DNA of 64,000 nucleotides from an uncultured Alphaproteobacteria bacterium (GTDB lineage Bacteria > Pseudomonadota > Alphaproteobacteria > HIMB59 > GCA-002718135). Location: assembly GCA_902602515.1 (NCBI GenBank), contig CACKRG010000001.1, positions 124,001 to 188,000 on the forward strand, written 5' to 3'. The translations under genes and the position numbers were made by a program. The notes under the pieces were generated by a model. The model was not told the origin of the DNA. It saw only the letters and a list, made by a program, of their open reading frames with translations, and searched no databases. The stretch's first letter is position 1. The number at the start of each line of letters is the position of its first letter. Below, one piece after another: positions 21,583-30,094 of the stretch.

Positions 21583-21773
21583 TATTTATCTTTTATTATT
21601 TCTTCTAGGTTATCTAAATATTTATGCATTTTTTCTTTGATATCCTCTATTTCTGTTTCAAGATTTATAATTTTATTTTTTTTTGAATGATGCAAATCCA
21701 CAAAATCCTCTACTAGATTTTGCAATGAATTGATTTTGTCCTTAAGTTCCTTAATTTTTGATAGATTTTCCAT
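21582..21773 (-). CDS. Small coiled-coil protein upstream of zapA
   Basis: A 63-residue protein, almost entirely heptad-patterned helix (KIKELKDKINSLQNLVEDFV, then NLETEIEDIKEKMHKYLDNLEEI). The start is placed at ATG 21773; an upstream in-frame ATG at 21821 would add 16 residues with no family-like pattern. Small coiled-coil proteins of DUF4164 type are found before zapA in other alphaproteobacteria, and this may be one. It shares one base with zapA, so the pair is probably coupled in division. Confidence 0.65.
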   Translation of the reverse strand: MENLSKIKELKDKINSLQNLVEDFVDLHHSKKNKIINLETEIEDIKEKMHKYLDNLEEIIKDK

Positions 21774-21862
21774 AATTATTTTATAATTTGAAATTTTATA
21801 AATGTCACTGTAATGAAGCAAATATTATTAATTAATTTGAATATAAAATAAGGTTAGAATAA

Positions 21863-23839
21863 TTGGATAACGATAAAGATATAGCAAATTTGAGGGAACT
21901 TTCAAATTGTATACGTTTTTTGTCAATAGATGCAGTTCAAAAAGCAAAATCTGGACATCCAGGTATGCCAATGGGAATGTCAGATATTGCTACAGTACTT
22001 TTTAAATATCACCTAAAGTTTGATCCTAAAAATCCAAAATGGATTGATAGAGATAGATTTATAGTTTCAAACGGTCATGGCTCTATGCTTCTTTATTCAT
22101 GTTTATATTTACTTGGATATGAAGATATTACTCTTGATAACATAAAAAACTTTAGACAACTAAATAGTCCTACAGCAGGTCATCCAGAATATGGAGCATC
22201 AGATGGAATAGAAACTACAACTGGACCGCTATCTCAAGGATTATCAAATGCTGTAGGTATGGCTATTGCTGAAAAAAAATTATCTACTCTTTTTACTAAC
22301 AAACTAATAGATCATTATACTTATGTTTTTGCAGGAGATGGCTGCTTAATGGAAGGACTAAGTCACGAAGCCTGTAGTCTTGCTGGACATTTAAAATTGA
22401 ACAAATTGATTATGTTTTTTGATGATAATTCAATTTCTATCGATGGCTCTACCAAACTTTCAACTTCGGATGATATAAAAAAAAGATTTGAATCTTATAA
22501 TTGGAATTATATTAAAGTCGATGGTCATAATTTTAAAGAAATTGATCAAGCAATAAGATATGCAAAAGAAAGTAAAGCTCCCTCAATAATTGCATGTAAG
22601 ACAATAATAGGTTTTGGTTCACCAAATAAATCAGGTAAGGCTGCTTCACACGGGTCGCCACTAGGAGATGATGAAATAGAGCTTGTTAGAAAAAAATTAG
22701 ACTGGAAACATAGTCCATTTGAAATACCAGATAATTTACTCAAGAGTTGGAGAGATTTTTATTTAAGAAATGTAAAAGTTAAAGATGGATGGAATAAAAA
22801 TAATAAAGAAATATTTAATAGTGACTACTATAAAGTTTTTTTTTCAGGTAAAATTAATAACAATTTATCTAAGGAGATTGTTGAATTTAAAAAATTGCAC
22901 TTTAAAGAAAAAACAATTTGCGCAACACGTAAGGCAAGTGAACTATCATTAAATTTATTTTATAAAAATATGCCTAATTTATTTGGGGGATCTGCTGACT
23001 TAACCGGTTCTAATAACACAAAAGCTAAAGATATGAATGTTGTCACATTTGATAATTTTAGTGGTAATTATCTTCATTACGGAATTAGAGAGCATGGAAT
23101 GGCAGGAATTATGAATGGTATAGCTTTACATGGAGGGCTAAAACCATATGGAGGAACATTTTTAGTTTTTTCTGACTATTGCAGACCTTCTATACGATTA
23201 TCAGCACTTATGAATATTTCAGTAATCTATGTTATGACTCATGACTCTATTGGATTAGGTGAGGACGGTCCAACTCATCAGCCTGTTGAGCATTTGGCTA
23301 GTTTAAGAACAATTCCAAATCTAATCATATTAAGACCATGTGATATTATAGAGACAATAGAATCATGGGAAGTAGCTATAGAAAATAAAGGACCTACTAT
23401 TTTAGTTTTAACTAGACAAGACCTCCATATTAGCCAAATTTCAAATCGCAATATAAATTTAGTTAAAAAAGGTGCATATGAAATTACAAGTTTTAAAGAA
23501 TATGATGCAACAATAATTGCTTCAGGTTCAGAGGTAGAAATAGCATGTAGTGTATCAAATAAACTAAAAGAAGCAAGAGACCTGAATATTAAAGTAATTA
23601 GCATTCCATCATTTGAATTGTTTGAAAAAAATGATGAAAAATACAAAAATGAGATATTAGGTAATAAGCCTATTTTTGGTATTGAAGCTGGTGTAATAAA
23701 TGGGTGGGAAAAATATATTAATAAAAAAAATTTTGTAGGGATGTCTTCTTTTGGTGAAAGTGGACCTTACAAAGAATTATTTGAACATTTTAATATAACA
23801 GATCAAAACTTAATTGAAAAAATAACGAAAACTTTATAA
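21863..23839 (+). CDS. tkt: Transketolase
   Basis: Thiamine-diphosphate enzyme that moves two-carbon units between sugar phosphates in the pentose phosphate pathway. The 658-residue protein has AKSGHPGMPMGMSDIATVLF near the N-terminus, the ThDP/Mg motif GDGCLMEGLSHEA (about 159-171), ASHGSPLG, and the pyrimidine-domain signature IGLGEDGPTHQPVEHLASLR (core GEDGPTHQP). The start is TTG at 21863, preceded by a weak AAGG; no better start lies before the conserved NLRELSNCIRFLSIDAVQ region. gap follows by 15 nt. Confidence 0.96.
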   Translation: MDNDKDIANLRELSNCIRFLSIDAVQKAKSGHPGMPMGMSDIATVLFKYHLKFDPKNPKWIDRDRFIVSNGHGSMLLYSCLYLLGYEDITLDNIKNFRQLNSPTAGHPEYGASDGIETTTGPLSQGLSNAVGMAIAEKKLSTLFTNKLIDHYTYVFAGDGCLMEGLSHEACSLAGHLKLNKLIMFFDDNSISIDGSTKLSTSDDIKKRFESYNWNYIKVDGHNFKEIDQAIRYAKESKAPSIIACKTIIGFGSPNKSGKAASHGSPLGDDEIELVRKKLDWKHSPFEIPDNLLKSWRDFYLRNVKVKDGWNKNNKEIFNSDYYKVFFSGKINNNLSKEIVEFKKLHFKEKTICATRKASELSLNLFYKNMPNLFGGSADLTGSNNTKAKDMNVVTFDNFSGNYLHYGIREHGMAGIMNGIALHGGLKPYGGTFLVFSDYCRPSIRLSALMNISVIYVMTHDSIGLGEDGPTHQPVEHLASLRTIPNLIILRPCDIIETIESWEVAIENKGPTILVLTRQDLHISQISNRNINLVKKGAYEITSFKEYDATIIASGSEVEIACSVSNKLKEARDLNIKVISIPSFELFEKNDEKYKNEILGNKPIFGIEAGVINGWEKYINKKNFVGMSSFGESGPYKELFEHFNITDQNLIEKITKTL

Positions 23840-23854
23840 TATCGAGGAGATAAA

Positions 23855-24859
23855 ATGAGAGTAGCAATAAACGGTTTTGGAAGAATTGGAAAATTAGTAT
23901 TTAGAGCCTTTTTAGAGAAAAAAATCAAGAATGTTGAAGTAGTTGCAATCAATGAACTAGGAAGTTTAGAGTCAAGTATTCACTTATTAAAATACGATAG
24001 TGTGCATGGAGAAATGCCATTAAAAATAAACAAAACTAAAAATGGAATTAAGATTGCAAATAATAATATTAATTTTTATTCAGAGAGAGACCCCTCAAAT
24101 TTACCATGGAAATCATTAAAAGTAGATATTGTTCTAGAGTGTAGTGGAGTTTTTACTTCAAAGGAAAAAGCTGCTAGTCACTTAAATGCTGGTGCTAAGA
24201 AAGTAATAATTTCTGCTCCAGCTTCAAATGTTGATAAAACCGTTGTTCAAGGTGTAAATAATCAAGAGCTATCTAGTAAACATAATATTATATCAAACGG
24301 TTCATGCACAACAAATTGTCTAGCTCCAGTTGCAATGGTTCTAGATTCATCACTAGGTATAGAATCTGGTTTTATGACAACTATTCATAGCTATACTGGA
24401 GATCAAAGAACTGTTGATCAAACTCACAGTGATCTTAGAAGAGCGAGAGCGGCTGCAGAATCTATGATTCCAACTTCTACAGGTGCAGCTAAAGCACTTA
24501 GTCTAGTATTGCCAAAGCTTACTGGAAAATTAGATGGCACAGCTATAAGAGTACCAACACCTAATGTGTCTCTAATTGATTTCAAATTTTTAAGTAAGAA
24601 AAAAACAGATTCTAAAAAAATAAATGAGATAGTTTTAAAAGCATCAAAAACTAAAAAACTAAAAAATATATTAACCGTTAATGATTTACCATTAGTTTCA
24701 ATAGATTTTAATCATAATCAAAGTAGTTCGATTTTTGACTTAACACAGACACAGGTAGTGAAAGATAAATTTTGTAGGGTACTTGCTTGGTATGATAATG
24801 AATGGGGATTTTCTAACAGAATGATCGAAACTTTGTTAGACTTGAAAAAACATATTTAG
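23855..24859 (+). CDS. gap: Glyceraldehyde-3-phosphate dehydrogenase
   Basis: Oxidises glyceraldehyde 3-phosphate to 1,3-bisphosphoglycerate, or runs in reverse for gluconeogenesis. The 334-residue protein has the Rossmann motif INGFGRIGKLVFRA (4-17), the catalytic Cys151 in SNGSCTTNCLAP, and WYDNEWGFSNRM near the C-terminus. A strong ribosome-binding site (GAGGAG at 23844-23849) precedes the ATG. tkt-gap is the normal alphaproteobacterial order, but pgk and fba do not follow; the next gene is an unknown 121-residue protein overlapping by 1 nt. Confidence 0.97.
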   Translation: MRVAINGFGRIGKLVFRAFLEKKIKNVEVVAINELGSLESSIHLLKYDSVHGEMPLKINKTKNGIKIANNNINFYSERDPSNLPWKSLKVDIVLECSGVFTSKEKAASHLNAGAKKVIISAPASNVDKTVVQGVNNQELSSKHNIISNGSCTTNCLAPVAMVLDSSLGIESGFMTTIHSYTGDQRTVDQTHSDLRRARAAAESMIPTSTGAAKALSLVLPKLTGKLDGTAIRVPTPNVSLIDFKFLSKKKTDSKKINEIVLKASKTKKLKNILTVNDLPLVSIDFNHNQSSSIFDLTQTQVVKDKFCRVLAWYDNEWGFSNRMIETLLDLKKHI

Positions 24860-25224
24860 TGAACAAATTAAGTTGTTATGAGATTATTTCTTATGATCAA
24901 TTTACAGAAATTATTAAGAAAGTAAATAAGAGAGAAATTTTCATAATATATATTAAAAATTATTTAATTAAGGGACTAGGTATAAATTGGTTAAGAGTTT
25001 TTATAAAATTAATTAATACTAAATACAAAAATTATAATATAAAATTTTACGTTGATAGCGGAACTGACTATGGACTATCAATACTTGTTATGAAAGAAAA
25101 TATTCATTACTTAAAAATTAAATCTAATAAAATTATTTTAGAAAAAATTAAACAAATTGCAAAAAAAAATAAAGTTTTGTTAAATCCAAATTTTAATATA
25201 GTAGGTACTCAAAAAATAAAGTAA
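24859..25224 (+). CDS. Unknown protein between gap and efp
   Basis: A 121-residue, lysine- and isoleucine-rich protein starting at GTG, with one base shared with the gap stop. No cofactor or metal motif is visible. The pattern alternates strands and helices (REIFIIYIKNY, IKFYVDSGTDYGLSILVM, KIILEKIKQIAKKNKVLL), which could be half of an alpha/beta barrel. In other alphaproteobacteria the stretch between gap and efp holds pgk, fba and small TIM-barrel (ThiE-like) genes, so this may be a reduced relative of one of these. That is a guess from position only. Confidence 0.6.
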   Translation: MNKLSCYEIISYDQFTEIIKKVNKREIFIIYIKNYLIKGLGINWLRVFIKLINTKYKNYNIKFYVDSGTDYGLSILVMKENIHYLKIKSNKIILEKIKQIAKKNKVLLNPNFNIVGTQKIK

Positions 25225-25233
25225 ATTTGACTT

Positions 25234-25803
25234 ATGAAAATAGAAGGAAATGAAATCAAAGTAGGAAATATACTTGAAATTGAAAATAAGCTGTGGAAAG
25301 TCTTAAAAACACAACACACACAGCCTGGTAAAGGAGGGGCATATATTCAAGCAGAATTAAAAGAAATAAAGGATGGTACAAAAATGAATAATAGATTTAG
25401 ATCATCTGAAACTTTAGAGAGAGCAATCCTAGACGAAAAAAAATTTCAATACTTATACGCTGATAATCAAAAGTTTATTTTTATGGATCAACAAAGTTAT
25501 GAACAAATAGAGCTAGGTTCAGACTTAATTACTGAGAGTCAATCAAAGTTTTTAGTCGAAAATGATGAAGTAATTTTACAATTTCACAACGAAAAACCAG
25601 TAGGTCTAGAACTACCTGATAACATTACATTGAAAGTAGTAGAAACGGAAGGAGTTGTTAAAGGGCAAACTGCAGCTTCATCATATAAACCTGCTATATT
25701 AGAAAAGGGCATTAAAACTTCAGTACCACAGTTTATAGAAATTAATGATAAAATAGTGGTTAGTACATTAGATAGCACATATGTTGAAAAATCAAAAGAT
25801 TGA
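25234..25803 (+). CDS. efp: Elongation factor P
   Basis: Helps ribosomes through polyproline stretches by binding next to the P-site tRNA. The 189-residue protein shows the three beta-barrel domains of the family, with N-terminal IKVGNILEIENKLWKVLKTQHTQPGKGGA (key residue Lys33 in PGKGG, the position modified by EpmA/EarP-type pathways), and the C-terminal signature region GVVKGQTAASSYKPAILEKG. epmA and epmB are not in this window. It overlaps suhB by 4 nt. Confidence 0.97.
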   Translation: MKIEGNEIKVGNILEIENKLWKVLKTQHTQPGKGGAYIQAELKEIKDGTKMNNRFRSSETLERAILDEKKFQYLYADNQKFIFMDQQSYEQIELGSDLITESQSKFLVENDEVILQFHNEKPVGLELPDNITLKVVETEGVVKGQTAASSYKPAILEKGIKTSVPQFIEINDKIVVSTLDSTYVEKSKD

Positions 25804-26579
25804 TGCAACCTGCAATAATAAATATTTTTGAAAAAGCCGCTAAAAAAGCTGGAAAAATATTAATAAGAGATTTTGGAGAAATAGAGAATTTACAAATCCA
25901 ATCTAAATCAGTTGGTGATTTTGTTACAAATGCAGATGTAAAAGTTGAAAAAAGTTTATTAGATACATTAAAATATTATTATCCGAATTACTCCTATATT
26001 ACAGAAGAAAGTGGAAAAATTGATGGAGATGAAAATACTATAATAATTGACCCTATTGATGGTACTTCAAATTTTATACATGGAATTCCTCATGTTGGCA
26101 TAATAATATCAAAAATGAGTAATAATGAAATTACTGACGGTATAATCTATAATCCCATATTAAATGAATTTTTTTGGTCATCAAAAGGTAAGGGGTCATG
26201 GTGTAATGATAGAAGATTAAGAGTTTCAAAGAGAAGTAAATTTTCAGACTGTCTTATTGGAACTGGTTTACCATTTGGAGAAAGAATTTATAAAGATTAT
26301 CTTAAAGAGATTGATGAAATACTAAAATCAACTGCTGGAATAAGAAGATTGGGATCTGCAGGCTTAGATCTTGCATATGTAGCTGCTGGAAAATTTGACG
26401 GTTTTTGGGAAAAAGATTTAAATTTATGGGATATTTCAACTGGTGTTTTGTTAGTCAAAGAAGCAGGTGGTAAAATTTCAAAAATAAATGGACAACATTG
26501 GGATGTGAATTCACGAGAAATTATTGCCTCAAATGGCAAAATTCATGACACAATGATAAAAAAACTGTCTTTACTTTAA
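25800..26579 (+). CDS. suhB: Inositol monophosphatase family protein (SuhB-like)
   Basis: Mg-dependent phosphatase of the inositol monophosphatase superfamily, 259 residues. The metal-binding motifs are EESG (about 74-77), [14 protein letters not shown] (about 82-95) and [15 protein letters not shown] near the C-terminus. The substrate may be inositol 1-phosphate or another small phosphate; SuhB of E. coli also takes part in transcription antitermination. The efp-suhB pairing with a 4-nt overlap is common in alphaproteobacteria. Confidence 0.9.
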   Translation: MMQPAIINIFEKAAKKAGKILIRDFGEIENLQIQSKSVGDFVTNADVKVEKSLLDTLKYYYPNYSYITEESGKIDGDENTIIIDPIDGTSNFIHGIPHVGIIISKMSNNEITDGIIYNPILNEFFWSSKGKGSWCNDRRLRVSKRSKFSDCLIGTGLPFGERIYKDYLKEIDEILKSTAGIRRLGSAGLDLAYVAAGKFDGFWEKDLNLWDISTGVLLVKEAGGKISKINGQHWDVNSREIIASNGKIHDTMIKKLSLL

Positions 26580-26604
26580 AAAGTATTTAAATATAAGACC
26601 GATT

Positions 26605-26829
26605 ATGAAGAAAAAAATACATCCTGATTATCATGAAATTAATGTGGTAATGACTGATGGCTCAACATTTAAAACAAAATCAACCTGGGGCAAAGAATCT
26701 GATACTCTAAAGTTAGATATTGATCCAAAATCTCATCCAGCTTGGACAGGTGGTAAATCAAGTTTGAATGAAACTGAAGGTCAAGTCGCAAGATTTCAAA
26801 AACGATTTAAAGGCTTAAAAATAAAATAA
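26605..26829 (+). CDS. rpmE: 50S ribosomal protein L31
   Basis: A 74-residue large-subunit protein. [20 protein letters not shown], then STWG and [12 protein letters not shown] (core SHPAWTGG) are diagnostic. It lacks the CxxC zinc motif, so it is the cysteine-free form seen in many alphaproteobacteria. It starts 25 nt after suhB and may be read with it. Confidence 0.95.
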   Translation: MKKKIHPDYHEINVVMTDGSTFKTKSTWGKESDTLKLDIDPKSHPAWTGGKSSLNETEGQVARFQKRFKGLKIK

Positions 26830-26831
26830 TA

Positions 26832-27014
26832 TTATTTAAAAAATTCTTCTGCATTTTTCTTAAAACTATCTTTTCGTCTAATTTCTAAGTTAACTCTATC
26901 AATTTCCTGTTGCAACTCACTGATATATTTATTTAGATCTTCAATGCTTAAATCATCCAAATTAAGTATTTTTATTGTTTTATTGCTTTCATCTATTTCA
27001 AAAAAATCTATCAT
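26832..27014 (-). CDS. DUF1192 family small protein
   Basis: A 60-residue protein with a central pair of helices: LDDLSIEDLNKYISELQQEI then DRVNLEIRRKDSFKKNAEEFFK. The LS-x-EEL-like start of the helix and the closing K...A..FF tail match the DUF1192 family, small alphaproteobacterial proteins of unknown role. It lies head to head with trcR with a 52-nt gap, which probably holds promoters for both, and ends 3 nt after convergent rpmE. Confidence 0.85.
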   Translation of the reverse strand: MIDFFEIDESNKTIKILNLDDLSIEDLNKYISELQQEIDRVNLEIRRKDSFKKNAEEFFK

Positions 27015-27066
27015 TATAAGTATTATTTTATATATAAATTATATTTTTATATTATAAGGAAAAATT

Positions 27067-27609
27067 ATGAAATATCCACTAATGCCAAAAGCAACAGCAA
27101 TATGGCTTGTTGAAAATACAGGTTTAACTTTTGAACAAATAGCAAATTTTTGTGGATTACATGAACTTGAAATTCAGGGTATTGCAGATGGTGATGTAGC
27201 AGTGGGAATGAGGGGTTATGACCCGATAGATAATAATCAATTAACAAGAGAAGAAATTGAAAGATGTGAAAAAGATAAGAGTTCAAGCCTTACTCTAATA
27301 AAATCAACAATTATTGAAGATTTACCTCCAAGAAAAAAAGATACAAAATACACGCCACTTTCTTTGAGGCAAGAAAAACCATACGCTATATTATGGTTGA
27401 TTAAAAGATATCCAACTGAGTTGACTAGCTCACAAATTGCTAAGCTAACTGGCTCTACAAAAAATACAGTTGAAGCAATTAGGAATGGTACATATAGAGA
27501 AGCAGTACTTGAAACTAAAAGCCCTATGGATGTTGGTCTTTGTACTTATAAAGAACTTGAGCGCACACTTAACAGAATAAGAATAAAAAAAGACACAGCA
27601 GAAAGTTAG
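27067..27609 (+). CDS. trcR: DUF1013 family regulator, TrcR-like
   Basis: A 180-residue protein with PLMPKATAIWLVENTGLTFEQIANFCGLHELEIQGIADGD (core LTFEQIANFCGLH), the hallmark of DUF1013, and a second helix-turn-helix-like segment LTSSQIAKLTGSTKNTVEAIRNGTY. The family is named TrcR, a cell-cycle transcriptional regulator of alphaproteobacteria. Two repeated DNA-binding-like units are visible at about 10-45 and 118-145. AAGGA precedes the ATG. Its TAG stop is inside a 4-nt palindromic overlap with the convergent DUF2878 gene. Confidence 0.88.
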   Translation: MKYPLMPKATAIWLVENTGLTFEQIANFCGLHELEIQGIADGDVAVGMRGYDPIDNNQLTREEIERCEKDKSSSLTLIKSTIIEDLPPRKKDTKYTPLSLRQEKPYAILWLIKRYPTELTSSQIAKLTGSTKNTVEAIRNGTYREAVLETKSPMDVGLCTYKELERTLNRIRIKKDTAES

Positions 27610-28118
27610 ACTTTTTTTAAGATTATCTGCAAATAGTAAAGCATCAAAATAAACCAAAAAAATAACATTAAACTAAAAAATGATATTTTGTCATTTATTG
27701 AAATAATTCCAATAGGCTCACCTAAATAATAAGTTATAGGGCCTAAAACAGTACTTAAAAATAAACCAGCTTTTTTGAAACTCTTAAATACGGCTAATAT
27801 TTCAACAAATAAAGTTGAAAAACTCAACCATAATATAATCATCCAGAGTGGTAGAGTGCCAACAATCAAAGATGAATTAAATTTATAAATTTGAAGATAA
27901 ACTAAAAGGGAATCAAAAAGGTATCCAGGAATTGATATTAATAATACTACTTTAAAAAAATATACTTTGTTATGGTGATAAAAAATATATAATAATAAAT
28001 ACAAAAGTCCGACATAAACTCCTAGATTTTCTTGATTGAATTTTATTTCACCAAATACACAGGCTAACCAAGTTAATTGGTACCCTGTTAGGGTGAAAAA
28101 TACTTTTATTTTACTCAT
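27606..28118 (-). CDS. DUF2878 family membrane protein
   Basis: A 170-residue protein with about five hydrophobic segments (about 8-22, 34-50, 55-75, 85-110, 118-135 and 145-165). PLWMIILWLSFSTLF and a GPITYYLGEPIG motif fit DUF2878, a family of small inner-membrane proteins with no assigned activity. It is the last gene of the photolyase-FAD-DUF1365-cfa operon, 3 nt after cfa. In other bacteria DUF2878 genes are found with cfa-like genes, so a role in membrane lipid modification is likely but unproven. Confidence 0.8.
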   Translation of the reverse strand: MSKIKVFFTLTGYQLTWLACVFGEIKFNQENLGVYVGLLYLLLYIFYHHNKVYFFKVVLLISIPGYLFDSLLVYLQIYKFNSSLIVGTLPLWMIILWLSFSTLFVEILAVFKSFKKAGLFLSTVLGPITYYLGEPIGIISINDKISFFSLMLFFWFILMLYYLQIILKKV

Positions 28119-28121
28119 TAA

Positions 28122-29315
28122 TTATTTTTTTATTAAAAAATGAGAAACATCTGTTGAGTTTGTTAAAAATCCTGTTTCACAATATGCAAAATAATACTCC
28201 CACATTCTTTTAAATTTGATATCAAACCCAATTTTAGCAACATCGTTCCAAGAGCTTTGAAATTGAGAGTTCCATATATTTAGAGTTTTAGCATAAGATT
28301 TTCCAAAACTTAAGAGTTCAAGGCATTTTAGTCCAACTTCTTTAGCATTTTGATTCAATTGTTGTTTAGTAGGTAGCATTCCACCAGGAAAAATATATTG
28401 CTGAATAAAATCAGGCCTATTTTGATAATCTTTCGCTCTTTGATCATCAATTGTTATTATTTGTAATGCAGCTTGACCGTTGTAAGACAAAGAATTTCTG
28501 ATTACTTCAAAGTAATTTTGCCAATACTGTTTACCAACAGCCTCAAACATTTCAATTGATGCAATATTTGTATATTTATTATTTATTTCTCTATAGTCTT
28601 TAAATTGAACAACTACTTTTTCACCTAAGCCCTCATTCTGTATCTTACTTGCAGTAAAATCATATTGTTCTTTTGAAATTGTAATTGCATCAACTTTACA
28701 TTTATAATTCTTAGCAATATAACTGGAAAATCCTCCCCAACCACAACCTATTTCTAATGTTTTTGAATTTTCATTGAGAGATAGAGAATCTGCAATTATT
28801 TTATATTTATTTAATTGCGCATCAGATAAATTTGTATTTTGCTGATCAAAAATAGCAGATGAATAAGTCATACTTTGATCCAGCCATTTTTCATAAAACT
28901 TATTTCCCAAATCATAGTGATATTTAATATTTTTTTTACTTTGAGTTTTAGAATTATTTTTCAAGAAATGTTTTATTTTTGATAAAGTTAAATAAAATAT
29001 GTTTGAATTAATATTATCTAAAAAAAATTTTTCATTTTTATGAGATAATAAAAGTAAGTCTGTAAGATTAGGAGTTGAGAAGAAACTTTTCATGTATGCT
29101 TCGGCATATCCAACTGATCCTCTTTTTAATACGTAAGATAAAAAATTATAATTATGTATAATTATTGAAGCATTAAGACCATTATCTATTCCTGAATAAA
29201 TTTTTTTTTCACCTGACGGAAATTCTACATCTAAATTCCCGTATTTGATTTTAGATAGAAAATTTTTTACTAAATTTTCTAATGTTTTATCTAAATTATT
29301 TTTAAAAAACTTCAT
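28122..29315 (-). CDS. cfa: Cyclopropane-fatty-acyl-phospholipid synthase family methyltransferase
   Basis: SAM-dependent enzyme that adds a methylene or methyl group to double bonds of membrane phospholipid acyl chains. The 397-residue protein has an N-terminal lipid-binding region, KYHYDLGNKFYEKWLDQSMTYSSA (about 131-154; core HYDLGNKFY), the SAM motif LEIGCGWGGFSSYIA (187-201), EMFEAVGKQYW, and FPGGMLPT. The C-terminal YYFAYCETGF matches the family. Paralogues act in furan fatty acid synthesis, so the product may be cyclopropane or methylated acyl chains. It lies in a five-gene operon with photolyase. Confidence 0.92.
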   Translation of the reverse strand: MKFFKNNLDKTLENLVKNFLSKIKYGNLDVEFPSGEKKIYSGIDNGLNASIIIHNYNFLSYVLKRGSVGYAEAYMKSFFSTPNLTDLLLLSHKNEKFFLDNINSNIFYLTLSKIKHFLKNNSKTQSKKNIKYHYDLGNKFYEKWLDQSMTYSSAIFDQQNTNLSDAQLNKYKIIADSLSLNENSKTLEIGCGWGGFSSYIAKNYKCKVDAITISKEQYDFTASKIQNEGLGEKVVVQFKDYREINNKYTNIASIEMFEAVGKQYWQNYFEVIRNSLSYNGQAALQIITIDDQRAKDYQNRPDFIQQYIFPGGMLPTKQQLNQNAKEVGLKCLELLSFGKSYAKTLNIWNSQFQSSWNDVAKIGFDIKFKRMWEYYFAYCETGFLTNSTDVSHFLIKK

Positions 29316-29317
29316 TT

Positions 29318-30094
29318 TTAAAACTTTCCTTCAAAGCTTATTGTATCATTTGGCTTCTTTTGTCTAGCATAGTACTTACCACCCTTGGATATAATCTTTA
29401 CTGCCTCATAAAGAATTCCAAACATTACTTTAAAACCTAATAATGGATTATATGAAAGAAACTTAAACATATTTTTAGAGTTAAGTTCAATAAATTTTCC
29501 ATATTGCGATGCAGTCAAAACTTTTTTATTATTTTTATCAAAAAGATCAATATTAATATTCATTTCATTTTTAAACATTTTATTAAAAAATTTGTAATAT
29601 GCTTCCATTTCAATAAAAGGGGATACATAAAATTGTTTTGCACATTTGTGAGATAACTTAAAGTTCTTTGAGTCGGCATCGCCTTTAAAAATATATGTAT
29701 GTTGTTCATTTGTAGTGTTTTTGACCTCATATAATATAGAAATCAATTTATTATTATCAAAACAATAAATGATTGATAATGGATCAAACACGTATCCTAG
29801 TATTCTTGGGAAACATAAAATCATTATTTTCAAATTTTGATATTTTATTTTATATTTAGAAAGAGAGTCAACAACAAATGTTTTAATTGATCTTTGATCT
29901 CTATAGCCGTGATCACTTTCATGAAAAGAAAATAAGTTGAAATTGTTTAAAGAAAAAAAAGTATATTGTTTGTTGATTTTAGCTAGATCATCAATATTAA
30001 GATAAATACTAGGAACTCGGTATTTTAGTTTATGTTTGAAGGGTATAAATCTTATATGAACAATGCTTGATAATAAAATTTGAGAATTCATCAA
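29318..30094 (-). CDS. DUF1365 family protein
   Basis: A 258-residue protein of a family that commonly sits between an FAD oxidoreductase and a cfa-like gene. Typical blocks are VHIRFIPFKHKLKYRVPSIYLNIDDL (key RFIPFKHKLKYRV), FNLFSFHESDHGYRD, PRILGYVFDPLSIIYCFD (core LGYVFDPLS) and KHCAKQFYVSPF-like HKCAKQFYVSPFIEM. The biochemical function is unknown. It overlaps the FAD gene by 4 nt and precedes cfa by 2 nt. A second Met directly follows the first; either can be the start. Confidence 0.88.
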   Translation of the reverse strand: MMNSQILLSSIVHIRFIPFKHKLKYRVPSIYLNIDDLAKINKQYTFFSLNNFNLFSFHESDHGYRDQRSIKTFVVDSLSKYKIKYQNLKIMILCFPRILGYVFDPLSIIYCFDNNKLISILYEVKNTTNEQHTYIFKGDADSKNFKLSHKCAKQFYVSPFIEMEAYYKFFNKMFKNEMNINIDLFDKNNKKVLTASQYGKFIELNSKNMFKFLSYNPLLGFKVMFGILYEAVKIISKGGKYYARQKKPNDTISFEGKF

